Source: Gonatopus flavifemur (taxonomy: Eukaryota; Arthropoda; Insecta; Hymenoptera; Dryinidae). From it: a stretch of 64,000 nucleotides of DNA. The stretch is from positions 53,808,001-53,872,000 of the forward strand of contig JAFFJZ010000001.1 in the NCBI GenBank assembly GCA_018340375.1, read 5' to 3'. The stretch's first letter is position 1. Each line of letters opens with the position of its first letter. The notes below the pieces were generated by a model, which was not told the DNA's origin, did no database searches, and was given only the letters and a program-made list of their open reading frames with translations. The translations under genes and the position numbers were made by a program. Positions 36,375 to 46,618 of the stretch are shown in pieces.

Positions 36375-36451
36375 GGAGGGATCCGAACCTGCCTACCTAA
36401 CCCATCACCTACCTACAAAACCGATCCTAACAGTTTGAGCTAATACGCCAT
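36375..36451 (-). repeat. tRNA-derived SINE-like promoter pair
   Basis: On the minus strand, TTAGCTCAAACTGTTAGG (A-box-like, near 36442) is followed about 50 bases later by GGTTCGGATCC (B-box, 36389-36379). This is the layout of an RNA polymerase III internal promoter. No clean acceptor or anticodon stem can be drawn, so it is not an intact tRNA. It could be the head of a SINE or a decayed tRNA pseudogene. Confidence 0.35.
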
Positions 36452-36454
36452 ATG

Positions 36455-37527
36455 ATTACGTGGTAGATTATTGTCATTTATGGTTATTACGTTGTAACGT
36501 CTGATATATTATCCATATATTTAACCTACGAGGTAGGATAGTGGGCTTATGCATAGAACTTAGTGAGCAATTCTGTGCAGGGTAGGAATGAAATGTCAAA
36601 CAATGTAACCAAGAAAGTTCGAATTACGAGCAAATACAATTTTGACAATGGTCTGTGAGACCGGAGTTACGGTTAGAGGGTTAATATACTGTAACTGAAG
36701 AGATAATACAGGTCTCAACGCTTTTAACATATCAAATTCGTTTCATTGGGCGATCTGAGCATGTTGTAGGAGAAGTTCATTCTTCACACGAGCGGAATTA
36801 TGATTATATATTTGTAAATGTGTTCTGTTCGATGAATCAAAATTTGAAGGAGATCGAATAAATTTCTTAATTGATAAGTGTCCATTAGACTCGACAGCAA
36901 ATATTTATTTGCATCACTTTAGGAATGATTTAGAACATCTTACATCAACACTTTACTCTACTGAACTCACTTCAATTACTTCATTTCACTTGAATTCAAT
37001 CACTCCGATGATTTTTCTTCGATTTCAATTGTATTCAATTCGATTAAAAGCACTGCAATCACCATGGTACAGTTGATGAGTTTTAAGTGAGTAACATGTT
37101 TCGAATAATGATTGCAACTTCTCAATGGGATAGTGATATTGAAAATGTATAATCTATTGGAAGGGTATTACTGCAATATATATAAAATGAACTCATCTCC
37201 TTTTAGGTGAATAATACTCTAAACTCCAAGAGAAATGAGGATTATTGGAATACATTTAACCATGATCAATTTACTATGAACGTATTGCAGCAGAAATCTG
37301 GCAATTTTTTTCTGCGTAGAAAAAACTTCAATCATATATTTTTCTTTTTAAAAACACATAAAAGCATCCCACGAAATTATGAACTTCAATTTCGACTGCA
37401 AACTCGGAAAGAACAGATGTTTTTTCAAAAAAAATTTGTCCTAGAAATTTCTAATGACCCTTTGTATTTGTATTCTCATATAAAGAACTGGTCATAAAAC
37501 TTCGATATTTCGAAGCGATGAAAACCA
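36455..37527. other. No gene recognised
   Basis: AT-rich; the 96-codon plus frame at 37207-37497 is lysine/asparagine/phenylalanine-rich with no domain. Confidence 0.5.
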
Positions 37528-37679
37528 TACACGGAAAAAAAAGTATCTTGAAAAATACCATAATTTATGGATTTTTGGCGTTGGTCTAACCCGAGTCAAA
37601 ATATTTACATGAAGATAACTCTAAAAGTATCATAATGGCTGGCACTTTTATGAGGAAGGTACCATACTTCTTTATATTA

Positions 37680-38939
37680 GATGTGCAAGTTGAAACTCGG
37701 CTTTTTTTAGACAAATTCAATTTTATTAAAAAAATACTTCTTTCAAGAATTATCAATTAAAATATTCGCCGTTATTATCTACATTCTTTTGCCATTTATC
37801 GGGTAGTAGATAAATGCCTTCACGATAGAAACTTGGTGGTTTTGAAACAAAATAGTTATCCCGCCATTTCCGGACATCTTCGATATTCATGAAGTGCTGC
37901 TTTTTCAAATAGGACGACATTGATCTGAATAAGTGATAATCAGAAGGAACTGAGTCTGGTGAATATGCCGCATGAGGTACAACTTCCCAGCCTAAATTGA
38001 AGATGAGTTCCTGGGTTGGTTTTGCTGTATGTGGACGTGCATTATCATGCAGCAGCATCACTTTTCGCCTTCCTTGCCCCGTAAATGGTCTTTTTTCCGC
38101 CAGAGCATCACTTACTGTGATCAGCTGGGCCCGGTAACGCTCAGCTGTAATAGTTTGGTCAGGTTCGAGAAGCTCGTAGTAAATCATTCCTTTCCAATCC
38201 CACAAGACACAGAGTATAACTTTCTTTGCATAAATATTCGGCTTTTCAACTGATGTAGATGGCTGGCCAGGATCAACCCATACTTTTCCACGTTTAGAAT
38301 TGTCGTACAAAATCCATTCTTCATCACTCGTAATGATTTTATGCAGAAAATTCTTCTTCTTGAACCGGGAAAGCAACTTCATGCAAATGGCAACTCTTTG
38401 TCTTTTATTTTCTTCCGTCAGTTTATGAGGAACCCATTTTCCTCCCTTCTGTATTTTTCCCAATGCATGCAATCGAAGTGAAATCGCTTGACGAGTAACT
38501 CCTAACTGTTCTGCAAGCTCTTCTCGAGTTTGACATGGATTTTCATTCGGTAAAACTCCAAGTTCTTCATCCTCAAATTTTTTGATTGCACCTGGACGTG
38601 GATCGTCCTGAAAACTGAAATTTCCATTACGAAATCTTGTAAACCACTTTTTCACTGTTGAATGGCTCACAGAATGTTGACCCAATGTCGTATTAATCGA
38701 TTCCATAGCTTGAGCAGCATTTTTATTCATTTGAAAACAAAATAGAATACAATGGCGTGAATGTTGCTCATCGAAATCCATCTCATAAAATTGATACACA
38801 GGAAATTACTACTTGAAAATAACTGATATGACAACTGCAATGTCCACGCTACATATATCCAAAATGGCGGACGAATTGGATGCGTTCAAATATTTTGTCT
38901 CGTGCAACCAACTTAAAGCCGAGTCTCAACTTGCACACC
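37680..38939 (-). mobile_element. Complete mariner transposon
   Basis: 1,260 bp, the usual size for mariner. The TIRs are GATGTGCAAGTTGAAACTCG on the left and GGTGTGCAAGTTGAGACTCG on the right, reversed, with 2 mismatches in the first 25 bases. TA flanks both ends (37678-37679 and 38940-38941), the expected target duplication. It encodes one intact transposase on the minus strand and inserted inside a foldback MITE. Confidence 0.96.
37753..38781 (-). CDS. Mariner transposase, intact (342 aa)
   Basis: Cut-and-paste transposase that binds the element's ends and moves it to TA sites; it would act in the nucleus. The frame stays open to 38799, but that codon is GTG; the first in-frame ATG is at 38781, giving 342 residues, normal for the family. 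The N-terminal third carries helix-turn-helix segments (STVKKWFTRFR; then TREELAEQLGVTRQAISLRL). The linker WVPHKL is at about 116-121. The catalytic triad is complete: D153 in TSDEEW, D246 in LLHDNARPH and D281 in PSDYHLF, with exactly 34 residues between the last two (D34D). The C-terminus LPDKWQK.VDNNGEYF is typical. One oddity is the conserved YSPDLAPSD block, which reads YSPDSVPSD. No stops or frameshifts, so it may be functional or only recently silenced. The frame on the opposite strand (38029-38253) is a shadow. Confidence 0.95.
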   Translation of the reverse strand: MDFDEQHSRHCILFCFQMNKNAAQAMESINTTLGQHSVSHSTVKKWFTRFRNGNFSFQDDPRPGAIKKFEDEELGVLPNENPCQTREELAEQLGVTRQAISLRLHALGKIQKGGKWVPHKLTEENKRQRVAICMKLLSRFKKKNFLHKIITSDEEWILYDNSKRGKVWVDPGQPSTSVEKPNIYAKKVILCVLWDWKGMIYYELLEPDQTITAERYRAQLITVSDALAEKRPFTGQGRRKVMLLHDNARPHTAKPTQELIFNLGWEVVPHAAYSPDSVPSDYHLFRSMSSYLKKQHFMNIEDVRKWRDNYFVSKPPSFYREGIYLLPDKWQKNVDNNGEYFN

Positions 38940-39066
38940 TAATCAAACTCCAAGAAATTATGGGACTTTTAGAGGTTCGTTGACGTAAATATTTTGACTC
39001 GGGTCAGACCAATGCCAACAATCCATAAATTATGGTATTTTTCAAGATATCTGTTTTCTTAGTGTA

Positions 39067-39814
39067 TTTTTCACTATCACATAATTTGTTCGCATTGCCA
39101 AATATATTCACAAAATAATTTGATTTTCCGTTAGGTCACACACATGTACGCGTACACAAATATGTTGACAATGACTAGAACATTGGTATATATGTCCTAA
39201 CTAGAGTTTAATTAATTTGATTAAAACCGATTAACGTCGTGAATCTTGACAGAGGGGAATGAAGTGGCTTTATTCAATTCCATGGATATCAACACGCTTC
39301 AGGGTTCGTTTCAACTAAACAATTGGACTAAAAATGTCAGTTATCATGAAAAAATGTTTAATTGGATTGATTCTGAAAAATGTTATTCTGATTTGGAAGA
39401 ATGAAATTTCGATTACAAAAATGTTCAGTCGACTGTGTTTATCATCATCTTTTTCAAGTGTCATGGAATTGTTTGCTTCAATATTCACTTCAAATGTGGC
39501 TAGTTTATTTTTCTTTAACTTGAAACATAATGGAAATAATTATTACAATTCAATCCGGAATATGGAATTTCGGTATTTGAATCAATCAACGCGTGTAATT
39601 TCAAATTAATATATAATATAAGATAAGGAAATGGCTGATGTATCATTTGCTTATACCACTTGAACAAACGAAGTAGCAACCATAGCAAATACATTCGAAA
39701 AAAAATTTTATGATTACATTCCTCCATGGCCCGATAAGGCCGATGGTGCTTGAAAATACCAGTGATTTTTCTTTATTATCTTCCATAACAAATATGAGGA
39801 ATTCTGGAAACACA
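39067..39814. other. No gene recognised
   Basis: AT-rich spacer between two MITEs with overlapping chance frames only. Confidence 0.5.
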
Positions 39815-40162
39815 CACGGAGAAAAAGGAATTCGCTGTGGCAGCGAAATCTACTTTTGCTGGGTTCCTTTTGCCAGAGCAGCAAATTTTTTGCTGTGACA
39901 GCAAACTATTCGCTGTTCCAGCAATCTTGTTGGCTGCAACAGCGAATTTTTAGCTGTGGCAGCAAATTTTGTTTGCTATTCTGTATATAATACTGAAAAT
40001 TCGCTGGCGGAGCAAACATTTTTTGCTGCCACAGCTAAAAAATTGCTGTCGTAGCGAACACGAATGCTGTTATAGCAAATTTTTAGCTAGGTCAGCAAAA
40101 AATTTTGCTATTCTATATATAATACCTCGATTTGCTGCGTCAGCAAATTTTTTCTCTCCGTG
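39815..40162. mobile_element. CACGGAG MITE with CAGC-word body and internal duplication
   Basis: 348 bp. The ends CACGGAGAAAAAGGAATTCG on the left and CACGGAGAGAAAAAATTTGC on the right, reversed, are each flanked by CA. About 20 words of the form TTTGCTG / CAGCAAA / GCTGTGRCAGC fill it. A segment of about 135 bp that includes GCTATTCTRTATATAATAC is duplicated in direct orientation (near 39976 and 40108). Confidence 0.85.
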
Positions 40163-40436
40163 CATGACTTCTTATAATCATCATATACATACATGGATCT
40201 AGTTAATAATTCCCGCTTTCGAACGTGTTGAAAAGTTTTTGTGTCATGTACATAATTGAAGTATAGGAAGAAACAGCTTCTTTCGTGCTAATAATCATAC
40301 TCCATGATTTGTCTAACAGTGCAGAAAATTTATGTTGATATATTTGAGAAGACATGATAATATAGGCCTTGGGGGATTCATCGGTATTTGAAAATCACAT
40401 TCTCAATCACTTTTTCTTCAACATGGAATCACACAT

Positions 40437-40920
40437 TTATGTGCGGTAGTTAGACCAAACTAGTTTAGCATATGGATCCTGTTTGGGAATGTCCAAATTA
40501 AAATCCTTAAGGCAACTTGCAGGGGGTGACGAAGTCCCATATGGATTTGAGTTGGACAAATCAATGTTCTTGTCACGGAAGGACAGATTGGTGATCCAAC
40601 TCAATCCCACGTGGGTTATATACAGCTTTGCTTGAGGTGGGATCTTTGGGAGGATGCGGGCAGCTTGATAAGACTTCATGCGAACTGTAGTTAAAAGCAC
40701 GCAGATGTCCATAACGGGGGAAACGTGAGTAATGCAACTTGGCCCCACATGAGTCCCTGAACTCGACTTTGGAAACCCCGAAACAGATATTTTGTTGGTT
40801 AATTCTACCCAGTTCCAAGTTTGGATTCAATACAGGACGCCCGAAAAAATTCCCACACAGGATATTCTGCGTGCTAAGGTTGCAAAGAGTTTCGTTCTGA
40901 AGTAAACGAGCTTTTCTCAT
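40437..40920 (-). other. GC-richer patch with overlapping open frames, unidentified
   Basis: This segment is visibly richer in G+C than its surroundings and holds two overlapping minus-strand open frames, of 115 and 103 codons, in different phases. Neither has a domain I recognise. The overlap suggests base composition rather than coding. It could be a decayed gene or repeat, or a word array with TTGGA/TCCAA and GGGACT words. Confidence 0.3.
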
Positions 40921-41821
40921 TGTTCAAGATCTTTTTACTTCGCCGGTATGCATCATCAAAATCAAGATTTCTTCCCTCCAGGGCGTTTTTTATTGTTAAA
41001 TGGAAAGAATAGAAGGAGGAATGCCACATCTTTCAGAGTAAACAAAATACCAAGAAAATATGGCTGAAGGCCAGAAATTCCCATCGAATAAATACCTTCT
41101 GTCATTTGATTTGTTTCATACTTTCGCTCAAAATATTCTACAATTCAAGTTGACATCTTAATAAGTGAGAGATAATAAATTCTGCAACGATCAACGCGAA
41201 ATTAATTTCACCCCATCCGACTTATGAATTTGAAAGGAATGTTCACAATCTAGTGTCCAATCAATTTGTAGATACCATTTCTATTAATTTGAACGATTAA
41301 CAGGATTTGGAAATTTGCGGCGCAGAGATAATAGAAACTCAATAAATTGCAATACCTATTGAGTTTCGATTATCGTTAAATGCGATACTAATGGAGTGTC
41401 TTATGCGTATAATATTACGATCAAATCCTAATCACATGCGATACCCAAATTATAATGATTACATATCAATACTGTTATCCGATATGACTTGCCATTCCGT
41501 AATAATTTTGTGGAAGAATATTCTTAGAAAGGAACACATTTCTTGGAAAGTTCTCAAAACTGCTGATTCTAATTCACGCAAAATATTTTTATATAACATA
41601 TATATTTATATACTATGATAATTCAGCGAATATGAGTTGAAAATGTAATACAATACATACGATACCATGGTTAGAATCTCGAGGTTTCAATTCGTATTCC
41701 ACTTCCTTATTCAATCTGACAGGTGGAATGTTCTCATGATAGTTAGATGGATACTGTTGTTTAAAAATCCGCCTGTAGAAGAATACTAAACCATCTTATT
41801 CCCAATTCATATGGTTGAGGA
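40921..41821. other. No gene recognised; one small perfect hairpin
   Basis: AT-rich. At 41327-41374 a 17-bp stem (GATAATAGAAACTCAAT, one mismatch) closes a 14-base loop. The stem is shorter than a typical microRNA precursor. Confidence 0.5.
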
Positions 41822-42523
41822 GGGATCCTGCTTCAGGAGGCCTAAAAATAGTGTTTTTTTGAGAATTTTTTGATGTACCAAGAAAATAATTTCATCCAAC
41901 GAACTTTTCAGAGTATTTTCATATATTTTTCAAGTGAATGAAGAAATGTTGTCTAGTGTGAAAAGATCATATAGGTAAGAATTATGTCCACATTCGCAGA
42001 GCGCTTCGCAATTCAAGTCTTCTATCGGTGGGAAAGATACAGGTCGTATTTCTCAACTAAAACAGAAAAACCGAACGGCATTTCGATTTTCATACTGAGA
42101 AAACCCGGAAAAAATCGTGAAGTTCGAAATTTACTCGGGGTTTGGAAAAAAAAACAGCTCTTTCTTGAGGAAGAATAATCACTCAAACTTGCTATAAAAA
42201 TTGCTTAGATATGATTTTCCATAAACTTTTTAGGGTCAGATAGAAGAGAATACAAAACTGAAGATAACAAGCTTTGGTTCATTCCAATCGGACGTCTAGT
42301 TTATTTGCAATTACTTCCACCAGTTTGATTGATAATTGTGAAAATGAAAACTGGAGAAAACCCACTTTCCTTCATTATTTCTCATTGGAGAAAATTTTTT
42401 TATCAACTTGAAACATTATACACGGATACACTCCAAGAAGTTCGTTTTATTCAATCATTTTTTTCGTATCTAAAAGAATTCTCCAAAAAAACGCTTTTCC
42501 GAGGCCTCCTAAAGCAGGATCCC
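41822..42523. mobile_element. 702-bp diverged foldback element, GGGATCCTGCTT ends
   Basis: The left GGGATCCTGCTTCAGGAGGC pairs with the reversed right GGGATCCTGCTTTAGGAGGC. Pairing continues for at least 100 bp per arm (GTGTTTTTTTGAGAATT.TTT and GCGTTTTTTTGGAGAATTCT, then AACGAACTT blocks) and weakly beyond. No clear target duplication. Short open frames (41984-42178, 42329-42565) have no transposase motif. Confidence 0.8.
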
Positions 42524-43704
42524 CGCTTAATTCGAGATTCTTCTAACGAACGAACATACTTATGATTCTAGATTTTTAATTTCGATTGAGATTCCTACAA
42601 AAGCATTGTTGTGATGAGCTTATGTTGAAAAACGTAATAATTTGAAAACAGTTGAGAATGGAAGGAACTTTCGGTGTTTCCTAGAAGAAATAGTTCTTTT
42701 GAACACAAAGAAACGATTTATCAACCATGTGCGGGGTTTGACGAAACGTTACAGCATCATCTTTCATGTAATTCAACCCCATTTGTATCTCCTTCATCCT
42801 TCAGTGCATTCGTATCTCGAATATTCGTCGATTCATCCACTCCATCCCCACAGTATGCACTGGAATGAGATTTCTTGAACTTCACCTATTAAGTATCTAA
42901 GCCGATTGCCATTGAACTCCACAATATAAATTCAGCTAATTGAATTGCATTCCATGGTATGAACGTTTTCAAAAACTGCAGTCCTCACGTTGACCGAACC
43001 CTTATCATTGTGCCCATTATACTTTCAGAGCATGATTAAACTCATTTAAGTGATGAAGTTTCTTATTCCGTAAAGTTAACCTTCGTTTCATGTAACCTAG
43101 CACTCATGAATGTGGATGTACATACTGTTATTGATTATTACGTGTTTGTATAAGATTATATAATGCTCAAGTACAGAAACAATGTACTTTTTATAGTTCT
43201 ATACAAACATTGGTCGACGTATATCATATGAAACATGAATCAATCAAACAATACTATTGCGACTGTATTTCGAATGCATTGAAATGTAAGTTCTTATTTC
43301 CTTAACACCTTGACCATCTTAATTATAAAGACCACAGTCAATAACGAAATTGTTCTCTAAATTTTTTGCATTGAACGAATCAAAATTGTATCAATATTTT
43401 TCTTATAGACTCTTTCCAGGATATTCATTAAAAGTGATTCTTTGATAACTGGAACCCCATTATCGTTTCATCGAACATATTACACGTGGTATCTCAATAT
43501 TTACCGAGCATACTGGTCGATAAATAATTCCAGATAATTGAATGGCTTGTTGAAAGTCTACGTACGAATGTAATTCTAACAACGCTATGAAGCTCAATCT
43601 ATCAAATGGATGGAAAGTATTATTTCTAAACATTATGAGAATTGTAGAACTTCTTGAAATAAGGTCGTCTGAAGTGTTTTCTTCCTGCTACGAAACTCTC
43701 CGGG
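42524..43704. other. No gene recognised
   Basis: AT-rich; two overlapping plus frames at 42642-42878 are different phases of the same DNA without domains. Confidence 0.5.
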
Positions 43705-43721
43705 CCCCCCCCCCCCCCCCC
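43705..43721. repeat. Poly-C tract (17 C)
   Basis: Seventeen consecutive C after CGGG, an outlier in this AT-rich window. It lies at the edge of the inverted copy of the ~120-bp array. The complement is a G17 run. Confidence 0.97.
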
Positions 43722-44158
43722 AGTTGATTACTGACAAGTGGTTCAAGTTTGGCAAAATATTGGTTATTTCAGAACCCACGCTGGGTTTCATAGGAAATGC
43801 CAATATAACAACCGGTGTGAGCTTGGCAAAACGTGTGCAATATATTCATTTTTTGAGAACCAATACCATGTTTTATGAAAGATGTCGATACAACAAGTGA
43901 CTCAAGTTTGGAAAAACATTAAGCCGCCAAGAATGACGAATCAGTATTGACCCAATATGAAACCATTTGTCATTTGAGAATCCATACCACGTTTCAGAGA
44001 AAATGCATTACAACAAGTAGTTGAAGCTTGACAAAATTTCAAACTGCCAAGCATGGTGAACCAATATAGGACCAACGTAAGACCATTGGCTATTTGAGAG
44101 CCTATAACGCATCTTCATGCTTGTAATTATCTCGGAGTTGTACCAGTATTAAATGTTA
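43722..44158 (-). repeat. Inverted copy of the ~120-bp tandem array
   Basis: Read on the minus strand, it reproduces the 89-613 array in order: GGTACAACTC start, TTCTCAAAT blocks, CCTATATTGGTTCACC, GTCAAGCTTCAACTACTTG, and GGCATTTCCTATGAAACCC. About three and a half units remain. It ends where the CACTG MITE at 44159 begins. Confidence 0.85.
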
Positions 44159-44407
44159 CACTGTAAAAAAAATTTGTTGAACTCCAAACAAAAATGCTTG
44201 GAAATTTACAAACTTGGTTTGGAAAAATAATTTCCGAACCTTTTTTGTAAATTGCCAAACAAAAGTTTGTGAATTTTCAAAAATCTTCGTGATATCACAA
44301 AATTTTTTGAACGTTTACGGACCTTTGTTTGGTAATTTACAAAAAAAGTTTGTGTAAAAGAACTGCCAAACTTCTTTGGCAGTTTAGGAAGTATATTTTT
44401 TACAGTG
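44159..44407. mobile_element. CACTGTAAA MITE, copy 1 of an inverted pair
   Basis: 249 bp flanked by TA. The ends are CACTGTAAAAAAAATTTGTT on the left and CACTGTAAAAAATATACTTC on the right, reversed. The body is filled with ACAAACTT / AAGTTTGT and TTTGGCA words. The same sequence appears inverted at 44699-44936 and again, interrupted, at 46619. The frame 44206-44430 is not a gene. Confidence 0.88.
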
Positions 44408-44465
44408 TATGATGTGGCATGACTTTTCATTCCACAAATGGAATATCATGATGAATGATGTATTT

Positions 44466-44666
44466 CTTTCTGAAACTATCAGCCGTAAAGTTGGTGGCCG
44501 ATTGTTGTAACTTTTAATTAAACGGGGTTGGAGCTTTGTTCATATAAAAAATCGATCAAGTAACCTCCCACCAAACGTTTCGAATACTTCAATCCTCAAT
44601 AAAAGTTGTATAAAAGGAGTTATGACAATCAGTTGCTAACTTTGGAGCTGCCAGTTTTAGCTTCAT
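44466..44666. repeat. CAGCCGTAA foldback repeat, copy 1
   Basis: Homologous to 55051-55253: ATCAGCCGTAAAG, CCGATTGTT.TAACTTTT.ATTAAACG, and CGTTTC.AATAC blocks occur in the same order. The ends are inverted relative to each other (GAAACTATCAGC and, reversed, GAAGCTAAAACTGGCAGC). It lies between the two copies of the CACTG MITE. Confidence 0.7.
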
Positions 44667-44698
44667 ATTGTTTTCCTCCAAGAAGTATCACTGTAAGA

Positions 44699-44936
44699 AA
44701 TATACTTCCTAAACTGCCAAAGAAGTTTGGCAGTTTTTTACACAAACTTTTTTTGTAAATTACCAAACAAAAGTTTGTAAACATTCAAAAAATTTTGTGA
44801 TTTCACGAAGATTTTTGAAAATTCACAAACTTTTGTTCGGCAATTTACAAAAAAGGTTCGGAAATTATTTTTCCAAACCAAGTTTGTAAATTTCCAAGCA
44901 TTTTTGTTTGGAATTCAACAAATTTTTTTTACAGTG
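44699..44936. mobile_element. CACTGTAAA MITE, copy 2, inverted
   Basis: 238 bp, the reverse complement of 44159-44407 at high identity. It is flanked by TAT on both sides. With copy 1 it forms a 778-bp inverted repeat with a 291-base spacer. Confidence 0.88.
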
Positions 44937-45039
44937 TATGAAAAACCAGGTTGCAGCTTATCAAAAGTGAATTCACACAATTCGAGCCAGATCCGGTTTG
45001 GTCATATAAGTAAAGCTCTAAAAAAATCATAATAGGTGT

Positions 45040-45125
45040 TTCATAACACCTTGGGCCATGCTTAGTATTGTATTTTTGTCCAATATTGGGTTTTGCTCCA
45101 AGCTTGAGCCATTTGTTGATCTCGA
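45040..45125. repeat. Fragment of the ~120-bp array unit
   Basis: Contains GTCCAATATTGGGTTTTGCT, CCAAGCTTGAGCCATTTGTT and an ACCTTGGGCCATGCTT block, all as in the 89-613 array. It lies 100 bases beyond the CACTG MITE pair, so the pair may have inserted into a larger array. Confidence 0.6.
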
Positions 45126-46618
45126 TCTGGATAGAAGGGCTGATTCCCTTTAAATATCGGAGAGAGTAATTGACCAATTCTTTTTTGTTTTTACAAATTC
45201 ATAAATTTTTACTTACACTAGAAGAATTGTTCTCCGAGCCCTCCCAATAATCTTCATAACTCGACGCCTATGGATCTTGAGATGTTTGTTTCACAAAGAG
45301 AAGAGAAGATCCTGAATAATTAGAAGTTTGATCTTCTCGCGTTATTTAAACTTTCCCCTCCTAATTAATCGCTCAGAGGATATGAAATGCACTTTCTCTT
45401 TCTTCTCAACCATCAACAACTCTCTTCTTTTCTCCTCTACTCTCCGTCGTCAACTTGATACCAAGTTTTATACACATTTGTGCCGCATGAATCATTTCCG
45501 AGAAGACCGCATATTCCATCAAACTCGATTCACGAGTATTTCCAAGCTTAGCAATGCCATTAAGTATTTAGCGATTTAAAGCGTGGATATGAGTGTTTAT
45601 AGCATCTATGCACGCAGAGTTCATGAACGTTTTTATCATACGTATAATTTGAATCTAAGGTTACTTTTAAATTAAAGAAATCCAGCTATTCAAAGAACCG
45701 TTCAGGAATCCAACATAGCGCGATATGAATTGGATTTGAAGGATGCATGATAAATATGAAAATGAATTTCTTGTCACCGTGGATCAATAAAAATGCATTT
45801 TCATCAGTTTCATGAACGAGTACGTCAATTACTTGTTAATTATAAAGAAGGGATTATAGATAAGAAATGAATCAGTCGATTGAACATGGAGATGAATTCA
45901 GAGGTAAATTCAGTATGGGATTATAATTATAGTCTAGAAACATAAGAACATTGCAATAGAATTCACTATGAAACATTGTGTCTGAGAAGTAGGAGCAATT
46001 TTTAATTTGAATCGCGCGGGTCTCTAATCCGAATCTTACACCGTGTTTTGTTGGTATAAATTTGGTGTCACTCAAATCAAGTGGAACATCAGTGGTATTT
46101 TTTAATATCCCACCATGTGAACACGGTATATTTGTGAATACTTTAAACCAATATTTTATGGTTTCTTCCCAGTTGAAAACTCTTGCATCTGAATTCAGAT
46201 TCTCACCCGGAATTTTCCGCGGAATAACGCAGCTTTGCTCCCAACTGATCAAGCTGATTTATAATGGGTGCTTCCGATATTGTAAAAATAGTTAGTTACT
46301 CTGTTATAACTATCGTTGCTGTTGGCAGAAAAAGATTTATTCGCCAATCATCGTAAAGCAACATTTTTCTCCTCGTTGGGAATTTTGTACAGTTTATGCA
46401 TAATCGATATACACCTAGCTTTTCTACCAGAGACCTTTGATTTGAATAATCATAAAACCAATGGATACATGAATATAATTTGATCGATGATTGATGTGAA
46501 TTCGTACGTTTTTGGCTTATTCGCATTAATCAAGTGAAGAATTTCGACATAATTTAAATCATTAAAAAAATCAACTTTTTCCATTCTGATACGTATTTGA
46601 TATTCCATGAATATATTA
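45126..46618. other. No gene recognised
   Basis: A CT-rich stretch at 45395-45450. The 126-codon minus frame 45872-46252 has no ATG near its start (it opens on TTG) and no domain I recognise. It could be a decayed exon, but I cannot support that. Confidence 0.45.

Larger units (their letters stand above)
37530..39064. mobile_element. CACGG foldback MITE split by a mariner
   Basis: The ends are CACGGAAAAAAAAGTATCTT on the left and CACTAAGAAAACAGATATCT on the right, reversed, flanked by TA. The inner arms share TGAAAAATACCATAATTTAT. Removing the mariner and one TA leaves 273 bp. The uninterrupted relative at 55799-56063 (265 bp) confirms that the two outer parts belong together. Confidence 0.92.

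Noticed and set aside
36375..36451. Intact tRNA gene
   Set aside because: A- and B-box-like motifs are present but the acceptor and anticodon stems do not pair.
40437..40920. Two overlapping minus frames as a gene
   Set aside because: Different phases over the same GC-richer DNA; neither has a domain. Kept only as an unidentified patch.
41327..41374. microRNA precursor
   Set aside because: The stem is only about 17 bp and no known insect microRNA sequence is recognised in it.
45872..46252. 126-codon minus frame with a protein-like stretch
   Set aside because: Opens on TTG with no early ATG; no domain recognised. It might be an exon but cannot be supported.
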